Numbered from the stretch's first letter, positions 25,183-35,129 are shown. The stretch is DNA of 64,000 bases from Methanosarcinaceae archaeon (GCA_020055655.1 JAIPUR010000007.1:1-64000); one strand, 5' to 3'. Numbers and translations: made by a program. The notes: generated from the sequence alone by a model not told the origin.

Positions 25183-25779
25183 TCACTCTGTTGCCCTGTC
25201 TATCTCATTTAGGATAATTGTTATGCAGTGGTCTGAATGGAGTGATATTGGTCCTATATTCAAGGTCTTAGTAGCAAAATTCTCAATAATGCTTTCCTTC
25301 TCTTCTGTAACTCCCATGTGGTCTCCAAGGATAAATACAGAATCATCGAGCTTGGGTGCTATTCCTCTGATGTCTTCCCCATCCTCTCTCAAATAGTATA
25401 TGCTTCTTTCCTTTTCAGCAAATTCCTCAAGTAATTGTTGAAGGTCTGCCTTGCGTATCCAAACGCCAGGGGTGGAGGAGCTCTCATATTCAAGTGCATC
25501 TTTCTGTAATGCTTTTTTAATGAGGGCACCACTGCTTCTCTCATCCGGATTGAGGTATTTTAGTTCCTTTCCGTTAAAACGGACTATCTTTCCCGGATCA
25601 GGTTCTCCAAGTAATACAAGATGTACATTAATGTCTCTTCTCATTTCGTGGGAAAGGAAAAGTGCCGAATTTATGCAGCGACACAATATGTCCATTCTTC
25701 CTGCGGAACCTGGGAGGTCATTAAGTGAAAAATCTCCGGATGTAAGCGCTTTATGGCCTATTATGACAAAATCTTTCAT
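25183..25779 (-). CDS. trmY: tRNA (pseudouridine-54 N1)-methyltransferase TrmY
   Basis: 198 residues, SPOUT-class methyltransferase converting pseudouridine 54 to m1-pseudouridine 54. Family marks: DFSLNDLPGSAGRMDILCRC at the N-terminus, the knot region SVFILGDHMGVTEEKE, and LNIGPISLHSDHCITIILNEIDR at the end. It lies between a DEAD-box helicase (29-base gap) and pus10, so both enzymes for nucleotide 54 would be made from one message. Confidence 0.94.
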   Translation of the reverse strand: MKDFVIIGHKALTSGDFSLNDLPGSAGRMDILCRCINSALFLSHEMRRDINVHLVLLGEPDPGKIVRFNGKELKYLNPDERSSGALIKKALQKDALEYESSSTPGVWIRKADLQQLLEEFAEKERSIYYLREDGEDIRGIAPKLDDSVFILGDHMGVTEEKESIIENFATKTLNIGPISLHSDHCITIILNEIDRATE

Positions 25780-25808
25780 AGTATCATCTTGTATTTTCGG
25801 TTAATTCC

Positions 25809-27110
25809 TTAATTCTTTTTAGTGAGTAGTATCTTTGCAAGGGCTGAAGCTATTTCATTATACTCATAACCTTCGTCTGCAAGCTGATTCACCCAGTTAT
25901 CATACTTTTCAAGCTTCCCACTTTTCATAGTCTGAATAACTTCGTCCGCAATACTTGTTTCTTTAAGTTTTTCAATATCCTTGTATGATGGAACCTTTCC
26001 AAGAGTTATTTTTGTTTTAGTGTATTTCTGAATAGCTCTTAGCTTGCCCATTTCTCTTCTTGTCACAAAGGAGTATGCTATACCAGGTCTTCCTGCTCTT
26101 GCAGTTCTTCCGATTCTGTGTACATATATTTCTGTCTCATGTGGCAAGTCATAATTGAAGACCGCTTCAATATTGTCAACATCAAGTCCTCTTGCAGCTA
26201 CATCTGTAGCGACGAGCACATTGATCTTCTCATCGCGAAGCTTCTTCATTGTTATTTCTCTTTGGTTCTGCTTGATATCACCATGCAATGCATCAACAGA
26301 ATGCCCATATGCTTTGAGTTTTACAAGTAATGCATCAACTTCTCTCTTGGTGTTACAGAATATGAGGCATGATTTGAAATTGTTAGCTTCTATCAATCTG
26401 CGAACCGCATCTGCTTTCTGGCTTCCCTTCATTTCGAAGTAATATTGTTCAACCTTTGATGCTGTAAGTTCTCTCTTGACTACATTGATATGCTCAGGAT
26501 TTTGCTGGTACTCTTTTGTCAATCTGAGAATAGGTTTTGGCATGGTTGCGGAAAAGAACAAAGTCTGCCTCTCAACTGGTGCATTATCAAGTATCTGTTC
26601 AATATCTTCTCTGAATCCCATATTAAGCATTTCATCGGCTTCATCAAGGATCATTACCTCAATATTATCCATCCTCAATGTACGGCGCTCGATGTGGTCA
26701 ATAACTCTTCCCGGAGTTCCGACTACGATCTGAGCTCCTTTTTTAATATCTCTTATCTGTTGTCCAATAGGTTTTCCGCCGTAAACTGCTACTATTTTGA
26801 TTCCTTCGACGTATTTTGATATCTTTATCAGTTCGTCAGCTACCTGATTGGCCAGTTCTCTTGTAGGACAAAGTATCATTGCCTGTGTCTTTTTGCTTCT
26901 AGCATTTACACTATCTAAAAGTGGTAGTCCAAATGCAGCTGTTTTGCCAGTACCTGTCTGTGCCTGGCCTATTATATCTCTTCCTTCCTGTATGATGGGA
27001 ATAGCCTTTTGCTGAATATCAGTGGGCTCCCTGTATCCCATCTCTGTAATTCCTCTTCTGAGTTCTCTTGAAAGGTAGAGGTCGTTGAATGTTATGGTTT
27101 CAGTTTCCAT
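25809..27110 (-). CDS. DEAD-box RNA helicase
   Basis: 433 residues with all core motifs: Q-motif YREPTDIQQKAIP, Walker A AQTGTGKTAAF, PTRELA, TPGRVIDH, DEAD (MILDEADEMLNMG), SAT (FFSATMP), LIFCNTKREV, and HRIGRTARAG. The C-terminus is short (no basic RNA-binding extension), ending in a helical tail. As the first gene before trmY and pus10 it may help RNA unfolding for modification. In psychrotolerant methanogens such helicases are often cold-induced; that is an inference here. Confidence 0.93.
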   Translation of the reverse strand: METETITFNDLYLSRELRRGITEMGYREPTDIQQKAIPIIQEGRDIIGQAQTGTGKTAAFGLPLLDSVNARSKKTQAMILCPTRELANQVADELIKISKYVEGIKIVAVYGGKPIGQQIRDIKKGAQIVVGTPGRVIDHIERRTLRMDNIEVMILDEADEMLNMGFREDIEQILDNAPVERQTLFFSATMPKPILRLTKEYQQNPEHINVVKRELTASKVEQYYFEMKGSQKADAVRRLIEANNFKSCLIFCNTKREVDALLVKLKAYGHSVDALHGDIKQNQREITMKKLRDEKINVLVATDVAARGLDVDNIEAVFNYDLPHETEIYVHRIGRTARAGRPGIAYSFVTRREMGKLRAIQKYTKTKITLGKVPSYKDIEKLKETSIADEVIQTMKSGKLEKYDNWVNQLADEGYEYNEIASALAKILLTKKN

Positions 27111-27207
27111 TTTGTTTTCACTCTGTAAAATATTGATCTATATGATCACTTGCGTTCAATTAATTTGCAAGTTAGTTATCTGCAGGCATAAATTCCCGTA
27201 TTCCAGG

Positions 27208-28008
27208 CTATTTTATGCCTTCAAGATGGAGCTTTGCCAGAGGATTTACTGGTCCAATCCCTTTTCCCACTGCCTGGCTGCCTTTGATAGCATACACTAC
27301 AAAATTTTTAGCTTCTTTGGCAGCATCTTCTATTGTCTCTCCGCATGCCAGGTATGATGCCAATGATGCGGAGTATGTACAGCCTGTGCCGTGTGTTCCA
27401 CCTTTGACGAAATCACCGGGAATTGTGGTGAATTTGCCTGTATCACTCTGGTACACAATATCTGATACATCAAGATGTCCTCCCGTAACAATTACGTTTT
27501 TGACCCCTGTTTCTGCAATGATGATTGCAGCTTTTTTTGCATCTTCTATCGTTTCTATTTTCACGCCGGAAAGAGCAGTGGCTTCACTTATATTTGGAGT
27601 TACAACCTGGCTGATCGGTAGAAGCTCTTCTTTAAGTGCTGATATTGCTTCTTTTTTCAGCAGGTCTCCGCCGGCTTCTGCAGCCATGACGGGATCGACT
27701 ACTAGTTTCAATCCATATTTTTTCACCATTGCCGCAACAGTGGTTACGATCTCGGATGTGGACAACATGCCCGATTTTGCCCATTTGACATCCATATCAA
27801 TGCATACTGCATCGATCTGATTTGCAATTACTTCTGTGGGTAGGTCAAAGGCACTCAAAACACCTGTAGTATTCTGTGATGTGACTGATGTTACTGCAAC
27901 TGTTCCATGTAGGTTGTGGCTGGCAATGGTCTTTATATCAGCTTCAATGCCTGCACCCCCGCCTGAATCAGATCCAGCTATTGTCAGTACAACAGGTGTT
28001 TTTATCAT
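27208..28008 (-). CDS. thiD: Hydroxymethylpyrimidine (phosphate) kinase ThiD
   Basis: 266 residues of the ribokinase fold, phosphorylating HMP and HMP-P for thiamine. It shows VLTIAGSDSGGGAGIEADIKT at the N-terminus, LVVDPVMAAEAGG, and the C-terminal GGTHGTGCTYSASLASYLA anion-hole/catalytic motif. Many archaeal ThiD proteins carry a fused ThiN domain; this one ends without it, so thiamine-phosphate synthase must be separate. The start is ATG at 28008; a TTG two codons earlier is possible. Confidence 0.92.
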   Translation of the reverse strand: MIKTPVVLTIAGSDSGGGAGIEADIKTIASHNLHGTVAVTSVTSQNTTGVLSAFDLPTEVIANQIDAVCIDMDVKWAKSGMLSTSEIVTTVAAMVKKYGLKLVVDPVMAAEAGGDLLKKEAISALKEELLPISQVVTPNISEATALSGVKIETIEDAKKAAIIIAETGVKNVIVTGGHLDVSDIVYQSDTGKFTTIPGDFVKGGTHGTGCTYSASLASYLACGETIEDAAKEAKNFVVYAIKGSQAVGKGIGPVNPLAKLHLEGIK

Positions 28009-28163
28009 AGTCAATTCTCTTATATAGGATGTGTCTTATTCAGATTAACTTCGTTGCGATGCTGGTTTAATAATTCGGTGATTTAAATAGTAGTTGGTCA
28101 GATTGTACTAAAATACATGAAATTGGCCACTGCTACTGCGGATTCCTCTTATGTGTGCGATAG

Positions 28164-28173
28164 ATTTATATAT
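28164..28173 (+). promoter_or_regulatory. TATA box for the lsm-rpl37e-purF unit
   Basis: TTTATATATT lies 106 bases upstream of the lsm ATG, implying a leader of about 80 bases. Within that leader ACGTAA and TTACGT form a weak 6-bp inverted repeat about 16 bases apart (28212-28239). Confidence 0.4.
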
Positions 28174-28255
28174 TGTATATGCAAGAGTGGAGCAGCACAA
28201 GACGTATATGCACGTAAGCAGATTTAGAACAGTTTACGTTGTCACTATTATCTAA

Positions 28256-28498
<243 letters not shown>

Positions 28499-28594
28499 TA
28501 CAAACGTAACATATAAGAACTAATAACCATATCAGGGTAAAATCCTACTAATCAAAATATAAATATTTCAATTTCAAATCAAAGGTGATATTAA

Positions 28595-28771
28595 ATGTCA
28601 AAAGGTACTCCCTCAATGGGTAAAAGGCAAAAGCGCACACACATGAAGTGCAGGCGCTGCGGAAGTGTTTCACTTAATATTCATACAAAACAGTGTACAT
28701 CATGTGGTTTCGGTAAGACATCTCGCATGAGAAGCTTCAAATGGCAGAAAAAGTGCAATAGTAAATGCTAA
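28595..28771 (+). CDS. rpl37e: 50S ribosomal protein L37e
   Basis: A 58-residue protein starting [19 protein letters not shown], with AAGGTGAT 8 bases before the ATG. It has a four-cysteine zinc finger: CRRC (C19, C22) and CTSC (C34, C37). The basic tail [17 protein letters not shown] matches the family. It lies 96 bases after lsm and 28 bases before purF. Confidence 0.95.
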   Translation: MSKGTPSMGKRQKRTHMKCRRCGSVSLNIHTKQCTSCGFGKTSRMRSFKWQKKCNSKC

Positions 28772-28799
28772 TATATCTTTTTTAACGCTGAGGATCTAA

Positions 28800-30218
28800 A
28801 TGCGTGAAGAATGCGGTGTTGTGGGTGTGGTGAAGCAAGATGCGGATTCACATCCTGTGCCCGCTGCGCTCCTCATTTATTATGGCCTGTATGCTCTACA
28901 GCATCGTGGCCAGGAATCATCTGGTATAACTGTCCATGATGGGAAGGAACCTAATACTTTTAAGGGAATGGGTCTTGTACCGGAAGTTTTTGATAAGAAC
29001 GACCTGATTGATCTTAAGGGTAATGTTGGCATTGGTCATGTTCGCTACTCCACCAGCGGCGACTCAAGGGTAGAGAATTGCCAGCCTTTTATTGTAAAGT
29101 ATAAGAGCGGTACGGTGGCCATAGCTCATAATGGGAATCTTGTCAATGGCCTTGATCTGCGTAAGGAGCTTGAGGCTGAAGGGCATGTGTTCGTGGCAAA
29201 CTCTGATACTGAGGTGATAGCTCACCTCCTTGTAAAGGAACTCCTTAAACACGATATTCCTGATGCTGTGCGCAATATAATGAAAAGATTGCATGGTTCT
29301 TATTCTCTGGCTATTATGATAGATGATCTTCTAATGGCAGTCAGAGATCCGTATGGATTTAAACCACTATGCATTGGTGAGATCGAATCTGGTCATGCAG
29401 TAGCTTCTGAAAGTGTTGCAATAGATACTCTAAATGGAGATCTTATCAGGGACGTTAATCCGGGTGAACTTATTATTTTCCGTGGTGGGGAAATAGAATC
29501 TCATCAGCTTTTCAATGAACCTTCATGTGCTCATTGTGTATTCGAATATGTTTACTTTGCGCGTCCGGATTCTATAATCGATGGCAAACTAGTTTATAGG
29601 GTGAGGGAGCGAATAGGTGAACAATTATCCATTGAACATCCTGTCGATGCTGATATGATTTCGCCGGTTCCTGATTCAGGAATTACTTCTGCAATTGGAT
29701 ATTCACGTAAATCTAATATCGACTACGAAGAAAGCCTCATGAAAAATCGCTATATTGGCCGTACCTTCATTTTACCTGGCCAGGCAATGCGTGAGACGGC
29801 AGTTCGTCTTAAAATGAATACTATTAACGAGAACATCAAAGATAAGCGGATAGTTCTTATTGATGACAGTATTGTCAGAGGTACCACTTCACGTCGTATC
29901 ATTGATATGATGAGGCGCGGCGGTGCAAGTGAGATCCATGCACGTGTGGGTAGTCCTCCGATAATCGCTCCATGTTATCTTGGTATTGATATGGCTTCAA
30001 GAGAAGAGCTCATTGCTGCGCATAAAACTGTAAGTGGGGTGGAAGCTGTTATTAATGCAGATTCTCTGGGGTATTTGAGCATTGATGGTCTTGTGAATGC
30101 AATCGGGCTTGAAAAAGATGATCTTTGTCTTGGTTGCCTGACTGGTGCATATCCTTTGGAGATCCCGGGTGAGAAAGTATGTTCACGACGTCAGCTCAAA
30201 CTTAATGAGTTCAAGTGA
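28800..30218 (+). CDS. purF: Amidophosphoribosyltransferase PurF
   Basis: 472 residues, first step of purine synthesis. The glutaminase nucleophile is C5 (MREECGVVGVV), so a four-residue propeptide must be removed. N-terminal nucleophile domain: ALQHRGQESSGI, VGIGHVRYSTSG, IAHNGNLVN. The phosphoribosyltransferase motif is RIVLIDDSIVRGTTSRRI (about 349-366), and likely iron-sulfur cysteines are CAHCVF and LCLGCLTG. It is third in the lsm-rpl37e-purF unit. Confidence 0.95.
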   Translation: MREECGVVGVVKQDADSHPVPAALLIYYGLYALQHRGQESSGITVHDGKEPNTFKGMGLVPEVFDKNDLIDLKGNVGIGHVRYSTSGDSRVENCQPFIVKYKSGTVAIAHNGNLVNGLDLRKELEAEGHVFVANSDTEVIAHLLVKELLKHDIPDAVRNIMKRLHGSYSLAIMIDDLLMAVRDPYGFKPLCIGEIESGHAVASESVAIDTLNGDLIRDVNPGELIIFRGGEIESHQLFNEPSCAHCVFEYVYFARPDSIIDGKLVYRVRERIGEQLSIEHPVDADMISPVPDSGITSAIGYSRKSNIDYEESLMKNRYIGRTFILPGQAMRETAVRLKMNTINENIKDKRIVLIDDSIVRGTTSRRIIDMMRRGGASEIHARVGSPPIIAPCYLGIDMASREELIAAHKTVSGVEAVINADSLGYLSIDGLVNAIGLEKDDLCLGCLTGAYPLEIPGEKVCSRRQLKLNEFK

Positions 30219-30290
30219 TGCTTGCTCATTAATATATTTCTTTTTAAATTTGTATATACAATTATATATGAGAAGCTTCTATAGGGAAAT

Positions 30291-30401
30291 GCAGGTTTTT
30301 GATCTGCTGGTTTAAAAATCATCATTTGTAAGGATGTGCCACCCCTTGCAAATGAAATGGGTGGGGGTAATTTTTACTGTCATTTTTTGCCACCTTTTTT
30401 T
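30291..30401 (+). ncRNA. Candidate structured small RNA with terminator-like end
   Basis: A gene-free stretch with its own TATA-like element (TTATATAT, 30262-30269). About 25 bases on, a small stem GCAG/CTGC (30291-30307) is followed by an 11-pair stem-loop: CATTTGTAAGG (30323-30333) pairs with CCTTGCAAATG (30344-30354) with one T.G wobble. Its loop ends in CCACC (30339-30343). GGTGG (30360-30364) can pair with that loop, or with a second CCACC (30390-30394) that stands directly before seven T residues. That is an either/or arrangement like an attenuator. No plus-strand gene follows within 3 kb, so a stand-alone RNA is the simplest reading. Confidence 0.35.
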
Positions 30402-30535
30402 AATTTTGTAATGGATAGCAATGCTTTTCGATCTTTAAATTTTAAATGGGGGTGTGGCTTTTGTTGCCTTTACAACTCTATTATGGCATTAGCAAAGATG
30501 ACTCTCTTCATCTCAGCAGTAATTAGAAAAGTGGA

Positions 30536-30610
30536 TGGGGCCGGGACCGAGAATCGAACTCGAATCGTAGCCTCCACAGGGCTACAGGATAACCGCTACC
30601 CTACCCCGGC
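30536..30610 (-). tRNA. tRNA-His (anticodon GTG)
   Basis: The minus strand folds as a tRNA. Acceptor GCCGGGG pairs with TCCCGGC; the anticodon stem TAGCC/GGCTA encloses loop CTGTGGA (anticodon GTG); the T arm is TCGAG-TTCGATT-CTCGG. Position 73 is C, as expected for histidine tRNA. The base before position 1 is A, so the G-1 must be added after transcription. CCA is encoded (30536-30538). Confidence 0.93.
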
Positions 30611-30714
30611 TTGAAGTAGGTACTTCTGTTGGAAGCACCCTAAAGATGTACCTTTGTTACATAAACTTTTCCTTTGAAATGCTTAATCCAATGCGCCTTA
30701 TGCAAGCACATTTT

Positions 30715-31494
30715 TTACTTTTTCAGTTTTGCAATTGCAATTTCAGCTGCTTTTTTACCAGACAGCATCATTCCACCGAATACTGGCCCCATTCTTGGTG
30801 CTCCTGCAACAGCATTTGCAGCCATTCCGGTTACAATAAGCCCTGGATATACTTCTTTAGTTGTGTCCATGAGAAGCTTTTCTCCAATATCTGCCCACAT
30901 TGGCTTTTCTCCAACAACTCCAAGTTCGCCCATTTCAGCATCAGGTACTTTGCGCATAATTGTACTGCATATGCCTGCATCATGGCCTGTTCCATCAATT
31001 ACAATCTTTGCACGAATTGCCAGGGGGTCAACATGAAGCTTGTTCATAGATACGGGTCCCCAGTTTATAACAAGTCCGCATACAGTGTCATTTTCACGGA
31101 TCATTACATCTTCAACATCAATTAGGTTGAATATCTCCGCACCGGCACCCATGGCACCACATATGAGCTTACCTACAGACTCAATGGAATTTGCAACATA
31201 GTACCCTTCTTCATATTCATGGTATGGGATCTCAAAATCATCCATGATATGTTTTGCATCTTCCTGCACAACGATACGTGGGAACATCATTCCACCGGCC
31301 CACATTCCACCGCCTATGGAGAGTTTTCTCTCAAACATAATAGTTTTTAATCCTGCTTCAGAAAGATATTTTGCTGCAACAAGATTTGCAGGCCCACCAC
31401 CTACTAGTGCAACATCAACGTCTGTGTGATCAAGAAAAACTTTTGAATACTCTTCAAATATAGCTCTTGTAATAGTGACTTCATCGAGTTCCAT
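30715..31494 (-). CDS. thi4: Thi4-family thiazole synthase (sulfide-dependent type)
   Basis: 259 residues. The FAD/NAD-binding loop is VDVALVGGGPANLVAAKYL (residues 26-44), followed by GGGMWAGGMMFPRIVV and DGTGHDAGICS. Thi4 makes the thiazole part of thiamine from NAD and glycine. The position of the suicidal cysteine of yeast Thi4 (CMDP) is a histidine here (H154, KLHVDP), as in methanogen enzymes that use free sulfide and turn over catalytically. thiD is at 27208, so pyrimidine and thiazole genes are near each other. Confidence 0.92.
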   Translation of the reverse strand: MELDEVTITRAIFEEYSKVFLDHTDVDVALVGGGPANLVAAKYLSEAGLKTIMFERKLSIGGGMWAGGMMFPRIVVQEDAKHIMDDFEIPYHEYEEGYYVANSIESVGKLICGAMGAGAEIFNLIDVEDVMIRENDTVCGLVINWGPVSMNKLHVDPLAIRAKIVIDGTGHDAGICSTIMRKVPDAEMGELGVVGEKPMWADIGEKLLMDTTKEVYPGLIVTGMAANAVAGAPRMGPVFGGMMLSGKKAAEIAIAKLKK

Positions 31495-31550
31495 TTTTGT
31501 GCCTCTTTGATGTAAAAATCAGTTTTTCATTGGAGGCATCCAACTTAAAG

Positions 31551-33836
31551 TTATTGGGGGCGTATTTTTGTACTGTTGACTTCAGTTTTTGATTTATGTA
31601 TGCTGGATTCTGGTTGTGGTATTTCGGAGTAGTTCACGTTAGATGCTTTTTTTAACTTAACCCAAAAACGACTTCCTGTTCCTTCGGGGTTATTTTCAAC
31701 TCCTACGTCTCCATCTAGTATTTTTGCTATTTTCTTAACAATTGCAAGTCCAAGTCCGGTTCCTTTCACTCCAGTCTTGTTGGCACGCTTGAACCTATCA
31801 AATACATGATCTTTATATTTATCAGCAATTCCTTCCCCTGAATCGGTTACTTCAACTTTCCATTCATAATTTGCATCAACTATGTCTACAGTGATCTCTG
31901 TTCTTTCAGGGCTATATTTAATGGCATTTGATATGTAGTTGGCAAATATTTCTTCCACTATTGGATTTACTATTGAATAGTATGTGCCGCTAGCTTTCAT
32001 ATTGATCGTCATTTGTCTGTCTTCCAGTATGTGCTCAAACTGGTATATGACATTTTTAACAAGAATTCCAAGATCCATTTTTAATAATTCCATCTCTTCG
32101 GTGGATTCGATCTTTGCAAACTTAGCAGCTGATTCTATCATCTCGATAAGCTTGTTATTATTGCGTCTGATACTACCTAAGTATTGTTTCTTTTTCTCAT
32201 CCTCTTCAAGTTCAAAGAGAAGGTCCGAATAGCCTCTAACATTTCCTGCAGGGTTAAGCAGGTCATGGCGCATAATGTCTGTAAACAGGTCTTTTAACTC
32301 ATTTGAGTGGTAGAGCTCTTCTTCAAATTGTTTCCTTTCACTTGTATCCATGCTAGTGCCTGTTAGCCTGAGTGGCTCATTATTGTCGCCCCATTCTACT
32401 ATCTTCCCACGACTCTGTATCCACTGCCATTCTCCTGAAATGTTCTTCATTCTATATTCTGATCCAAAGAACTTCTTTTCAGAATTCAGATGTAGGTGTA
32501 TTTCGTTTATTGTTTCTTCAAGATCATCTTCATGTATCAACTTCTTCCATGAGTCAAAATGAGGCTTAATATCTCTTGAATCGTATCCTAGCATCTCAGC
32601 CCATCTGCTATTGTGGATAAGTTCATTGGTTTTGATATTCCAGTCCCACATGCCAAGGTCAGCACCCGCAAGTGCAAGTTCTACTCTTTCCTGTGTCTTT
32701 AGTAGCGTCTCTTCCATTTCCTTACGTGTAGTTACATCACGGACTATGGCTAGCGCATATTTGTTGTTCTCATGGGTTGTGAATGTCACATTTATTTCTA
32801 CGGGTATCAACTTCCCCTCTTTTCCCATAATTGTTTTATCCAGGTCAAGGAATCTGTCACCGCATACTTCCTGGATATCTTCATTCCAGAAAAGATCTCC
32901 AAATATTTGCTCTATTTCTTCTTTTTGCATGTTCATGACTTCTTCTTTGAAGTATCCCAAATATTCGCATGCAGTTTTATTAATATCAGTAATTTTGTTG
33001 TTCACCGGGTCAAAAACAAATATAAGGTCATTAGATTCATCTATTAGGTCTTTGAATAGGCTCATATCATTGAGGAAATACTTGTGCTGTATTGTCATTG
33101 CCATAAGCTCCGACAATATCCCCAATGATGGCAAATATTCTCCTTTGCATTTATCTGGGTATCTGGGGTTTTCAATTCCGATAAAACCAACTATTTCCTG
33201 CTTGATGTCAATTGGGACTATTATTATTGATTGTATATCTCTCGATTTCATCATTTCAGCTTCTCTGAAAGCTTCCCTTGGTAATGATTGTCTATCTGAG
33301 ATCGAGAATATTTGTTTTTTCTTTAATTGCTGGGTGATCCATGGGTAATTGGCCATATCCTGAGTCTCAAATATCATCCGGAATGAATTATTATTATCAG
33401 ATGTCCATTCATGGGTTTTGTAGAATGAGTTTAGATCATTGTTGAATAAAATAAGGTAGTTGTGTTTTGAGTCACAAAAGTGTCCTACTTTTTTGAGAGT
33501 TTCATTAATAGTAGCATCTATATCTTTTGGTGCAATGAATAATTCTATCAGGGATGATAAATTGTTTTCAATTTTTGATTTCTTTTCAACCAGCTCTTCA
33601 ACGTTTCTTTTTTCTTTATCCAGCTCAACTATCTTTTGCTCAAATTCTTTATTTGTTTTTTCAATCTGGTAGCTGGTGTATATAATAATTACAAAAGTTC
33701 CAATGGTCAGTGCTGAGCTTAGTAATAAAATGTCACTTTCTTCAGGCATCACATACGGCGAGAGGAGGATCACTCCAAGTACGCAGACGATTAAGAGGAA
33801 TACTCCGTTTGCAAGATTAGTTACCTTTGTCTTCAT
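31551..33836 (-). CDS. Membrane GAF/PAS sensor histidine kinase
   Basis: 761 residues. Two membrane helices (about 11-29 and 37-57) come first, then a coiled coil (KIVELDKEKRNVEELVEKKSK). A GAF domain spans about 80-240, PAS domains about 255-375 (NKYALAIVRDVTTRKEM) and 380-500 (LRLTGTSMDTSERKQ). The H-box is TDIMRHDLLNPAGNVRGYSDLL (near 525), a variant with DLLNP in place of ELRTP, and the ATPase is EVTDSGEGIADKYKD with GTGLGLAIVKKIAKILDGD. The membrane part is short, so sensing is likely by GAF/PAS. Confidence 0.88.
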   Translation of the reverse strand: MKTKVTNLANGVFLLIVCVLGVILLSPYVMPEESDILLLSSALTIGTFVIIIYTSYQIEKTNKEFEQKIVELDKEKRNVEELVEKKSKIENNLSSLIELFIAPKDIDATINETLKKVGHFCDSKHNYLILFNNDLNSFYKTHEWTSDNNNSFRMIFETQDMANYPWITQQLKKKQIFSISDRQSLPREAFREAEMMKSRDIQSIIIVPIDIKQEIVGFIGIENPRYPDKCKGEYLPSLGILSELMAMTIQHKYFLNDMSLFKDLIDESNDLIFVFDPVNNKITDINKTACEYLGYFKEEVMNMQKEEIEQIFGDLFWNEDIQEVCGDRFLDLDKTIMGKEGKLIPVEINVTFTTHENNKYALAIVRDVTTRKEMEETLLKTQERVELALAGADLGMWDWNIKTNELIHNSRWAEMLGYDSRDIKPHFDSWKKLIHEDDLEETINEIHLHLNSEKKFFGSEYRMKNISGEWQWIQSRGKIVEWGDNNEPLRLTGTSMDTSERKQFEEELYHSNELKDLFTDIMRHDLLNPAGNVRGYSDLLFELEEDEKKKQYLGSIRRNNNKLIEMIESAAKFAKIESTEEMELLKMDLGILVKNVIYQFEHILEDRQMTINMKASGTYYSIVNPIVEEIFANYISNAIKYSPERTEITVDIVDANYEWKVEVTDSGEGIADKYKDHVFDRFKRANKTGVKGTGLGLAIVKKIAKILDGDVGVENNPEGTGSRFWVKLKKASNVNYSEIPQPESSIHKSKTEVNSTKIRPQ

Positions 33837-34001
33837 TATATGTGTCCTGCATATTTATTTCTGTATTTATATTACTCGTTAATATATTAATATTTTCTAC
33901 CAAACGTTATTGTTCGTTTTTATTATTTTAATCCGACATGCTTAAGTGTTAAGCTTTATTATTGATACAATTCATTTGACACTATACTAAACAAAAAAGA
34001 G

Positions 34002-35129
34002 TTGGTACTTATAGTAAAAACTCCACAAAAAACCAATGTAAGTCTCAAAAGGGATATTTCAACAGATGAAGTAGACAGTAGTGCTGAATTTCTAATATTG
34101 GAGCCTGCTGGCTACCCGATGGCTAGTTTACTTGATGACTATCCTGAAATAGAGAATCCCGGAGTTTTTGAGCACTATGCCCGTGAGCAGTGGAATGGAT
34201 GTGTTGTCTGCAAGGGTGAATATCTCTTTGATAAAAGGATGTATCCCGATTTTGCTTATCGCGTAAAAGAAGTGGAGCCACCAGAGTCTGTAATTGCTGC
34301 TAATACTAGCATTGTTGTAAATGATATTGAAACTTCCAGTACATCTAAAGTAGAATTTCGAACTGAGATTACCTTTGATGATGTCGTTGGTCAGCAAATT
34401 GCTCGTCAAAAGTGTAAATTGATCGAACGTTATCTGGAAGATCCTGAAAGATTTGGAAAATGGGCTCCAAGCAATGTACTTTTTATCGGTCCTTCGGGAA
34501 CTGGAAAAACTATGCTGGCTAAAGCTCTTGCTAACAAGACGCATGTTCCATTATTGCCTGTTAAATCCACTGACATGATCGGGGAATTTGTAGGCGAGGG
34601 TTCCAGGCAGATCCACCAATTGTATGACCGTGCGCAAGACCTGGCTCCCTGTATAATTTTTATTGATGAACTTGATGCAATTGCTCTTGACAGGAGAAAC
34701 CAGGAACTGCGTGGGGACGTTTCTGAGATAGTTAATGCCCTGCTTACTGAGATGGACGGTATCGTAGAGCGCCCGGGTGTATGTACAATTGCTGCAACTA
34801 ATCGTCCTGCATCTCTTGATCCGGCTGTAAGGGGCAGGTTTGAAGAGGAGATCGAGTTTGTACTTCCTGATGAATATGAACGCTATTCTATATTGGAATC
34901 TAACCTGGCAACTTTCCCAATAGATGTGGATGATATTGACCTCAGCTACTTTGCATCTAAAACCGTAGGCCTTTCCGGGCGTGATATTGTGGAGAAGTTC
35001 CTGAAGACTGCTCTCCATCTTGCGATAATGGATGGTGGTAAAGTAGTCTCTGCTGATGATTTTAATACGTCACTAAAAAGAATTAGTAAACCTGTAGCTC
35101 CATTAAATCCCGACGGCTTATATGTCTAG
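34002..35129 (+). CDS. AAA-family ATPase with an uncharacterised N-terminal domain
   Basis: 375 residues. A single AAA module (about 125-370) has TFDDVVGQQIARQK, Walker A FIGPSGTGKTMLAKALA, Walker B CIIFIDELDAIALDRR, sensor 1 TIAATNRPASLDPAVRGRFEEEIEF and GLSGRDIVEKFLKTAL. The N-terminal 115 residues, which contain a CxxC (CVVCKGEYLFDK), do not resemble PAN, Cdc48 or FtsH N-domains. TTG at 34002 is the first usable start, after AAAGAG; a later start is possible. Hexameric unfolding activity is inferred from the fold. Confidence 0.8.
   Translation: MVLIVKTPQKTNVSLKRDISTDEVDSSAEFLILEPAGYPMASLLDDYPEIENPGVFEHYAREQWNGCVVCKGEYLFDKRMYPDFAYRVKEVEPPESVIAANTSIVVNDIETSSTSKVEFRTEITFDDVVGQQIARQKCKLIERYLEDPERFGKWAPSNVLFIGPSGTGKTMLAKALANKTHVPLLPVKSTDMIGEFVGEGSRQIHQLYDRAQDLAPCIIFIDELDAIALDRRNQELRGDVSEIVNALLTEMDGIVERPGVCTIAATNRPASLDPAVRGRFEEEIEFVLPDEYERYSILESNLATFPIDVDDIDLSYFASKTVGLSGRDIVEKFLKTALHLAIMDGGKVVSADDFNTSLKRISKPVAPLNPDGLYV

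Noticed and set aside
30336-30614. 92-codon frame ending GAGTENRTRIVAS
   Set aside because: It runs across the tRNA-His gene; this ending is the familiar false translation of a tRNA.
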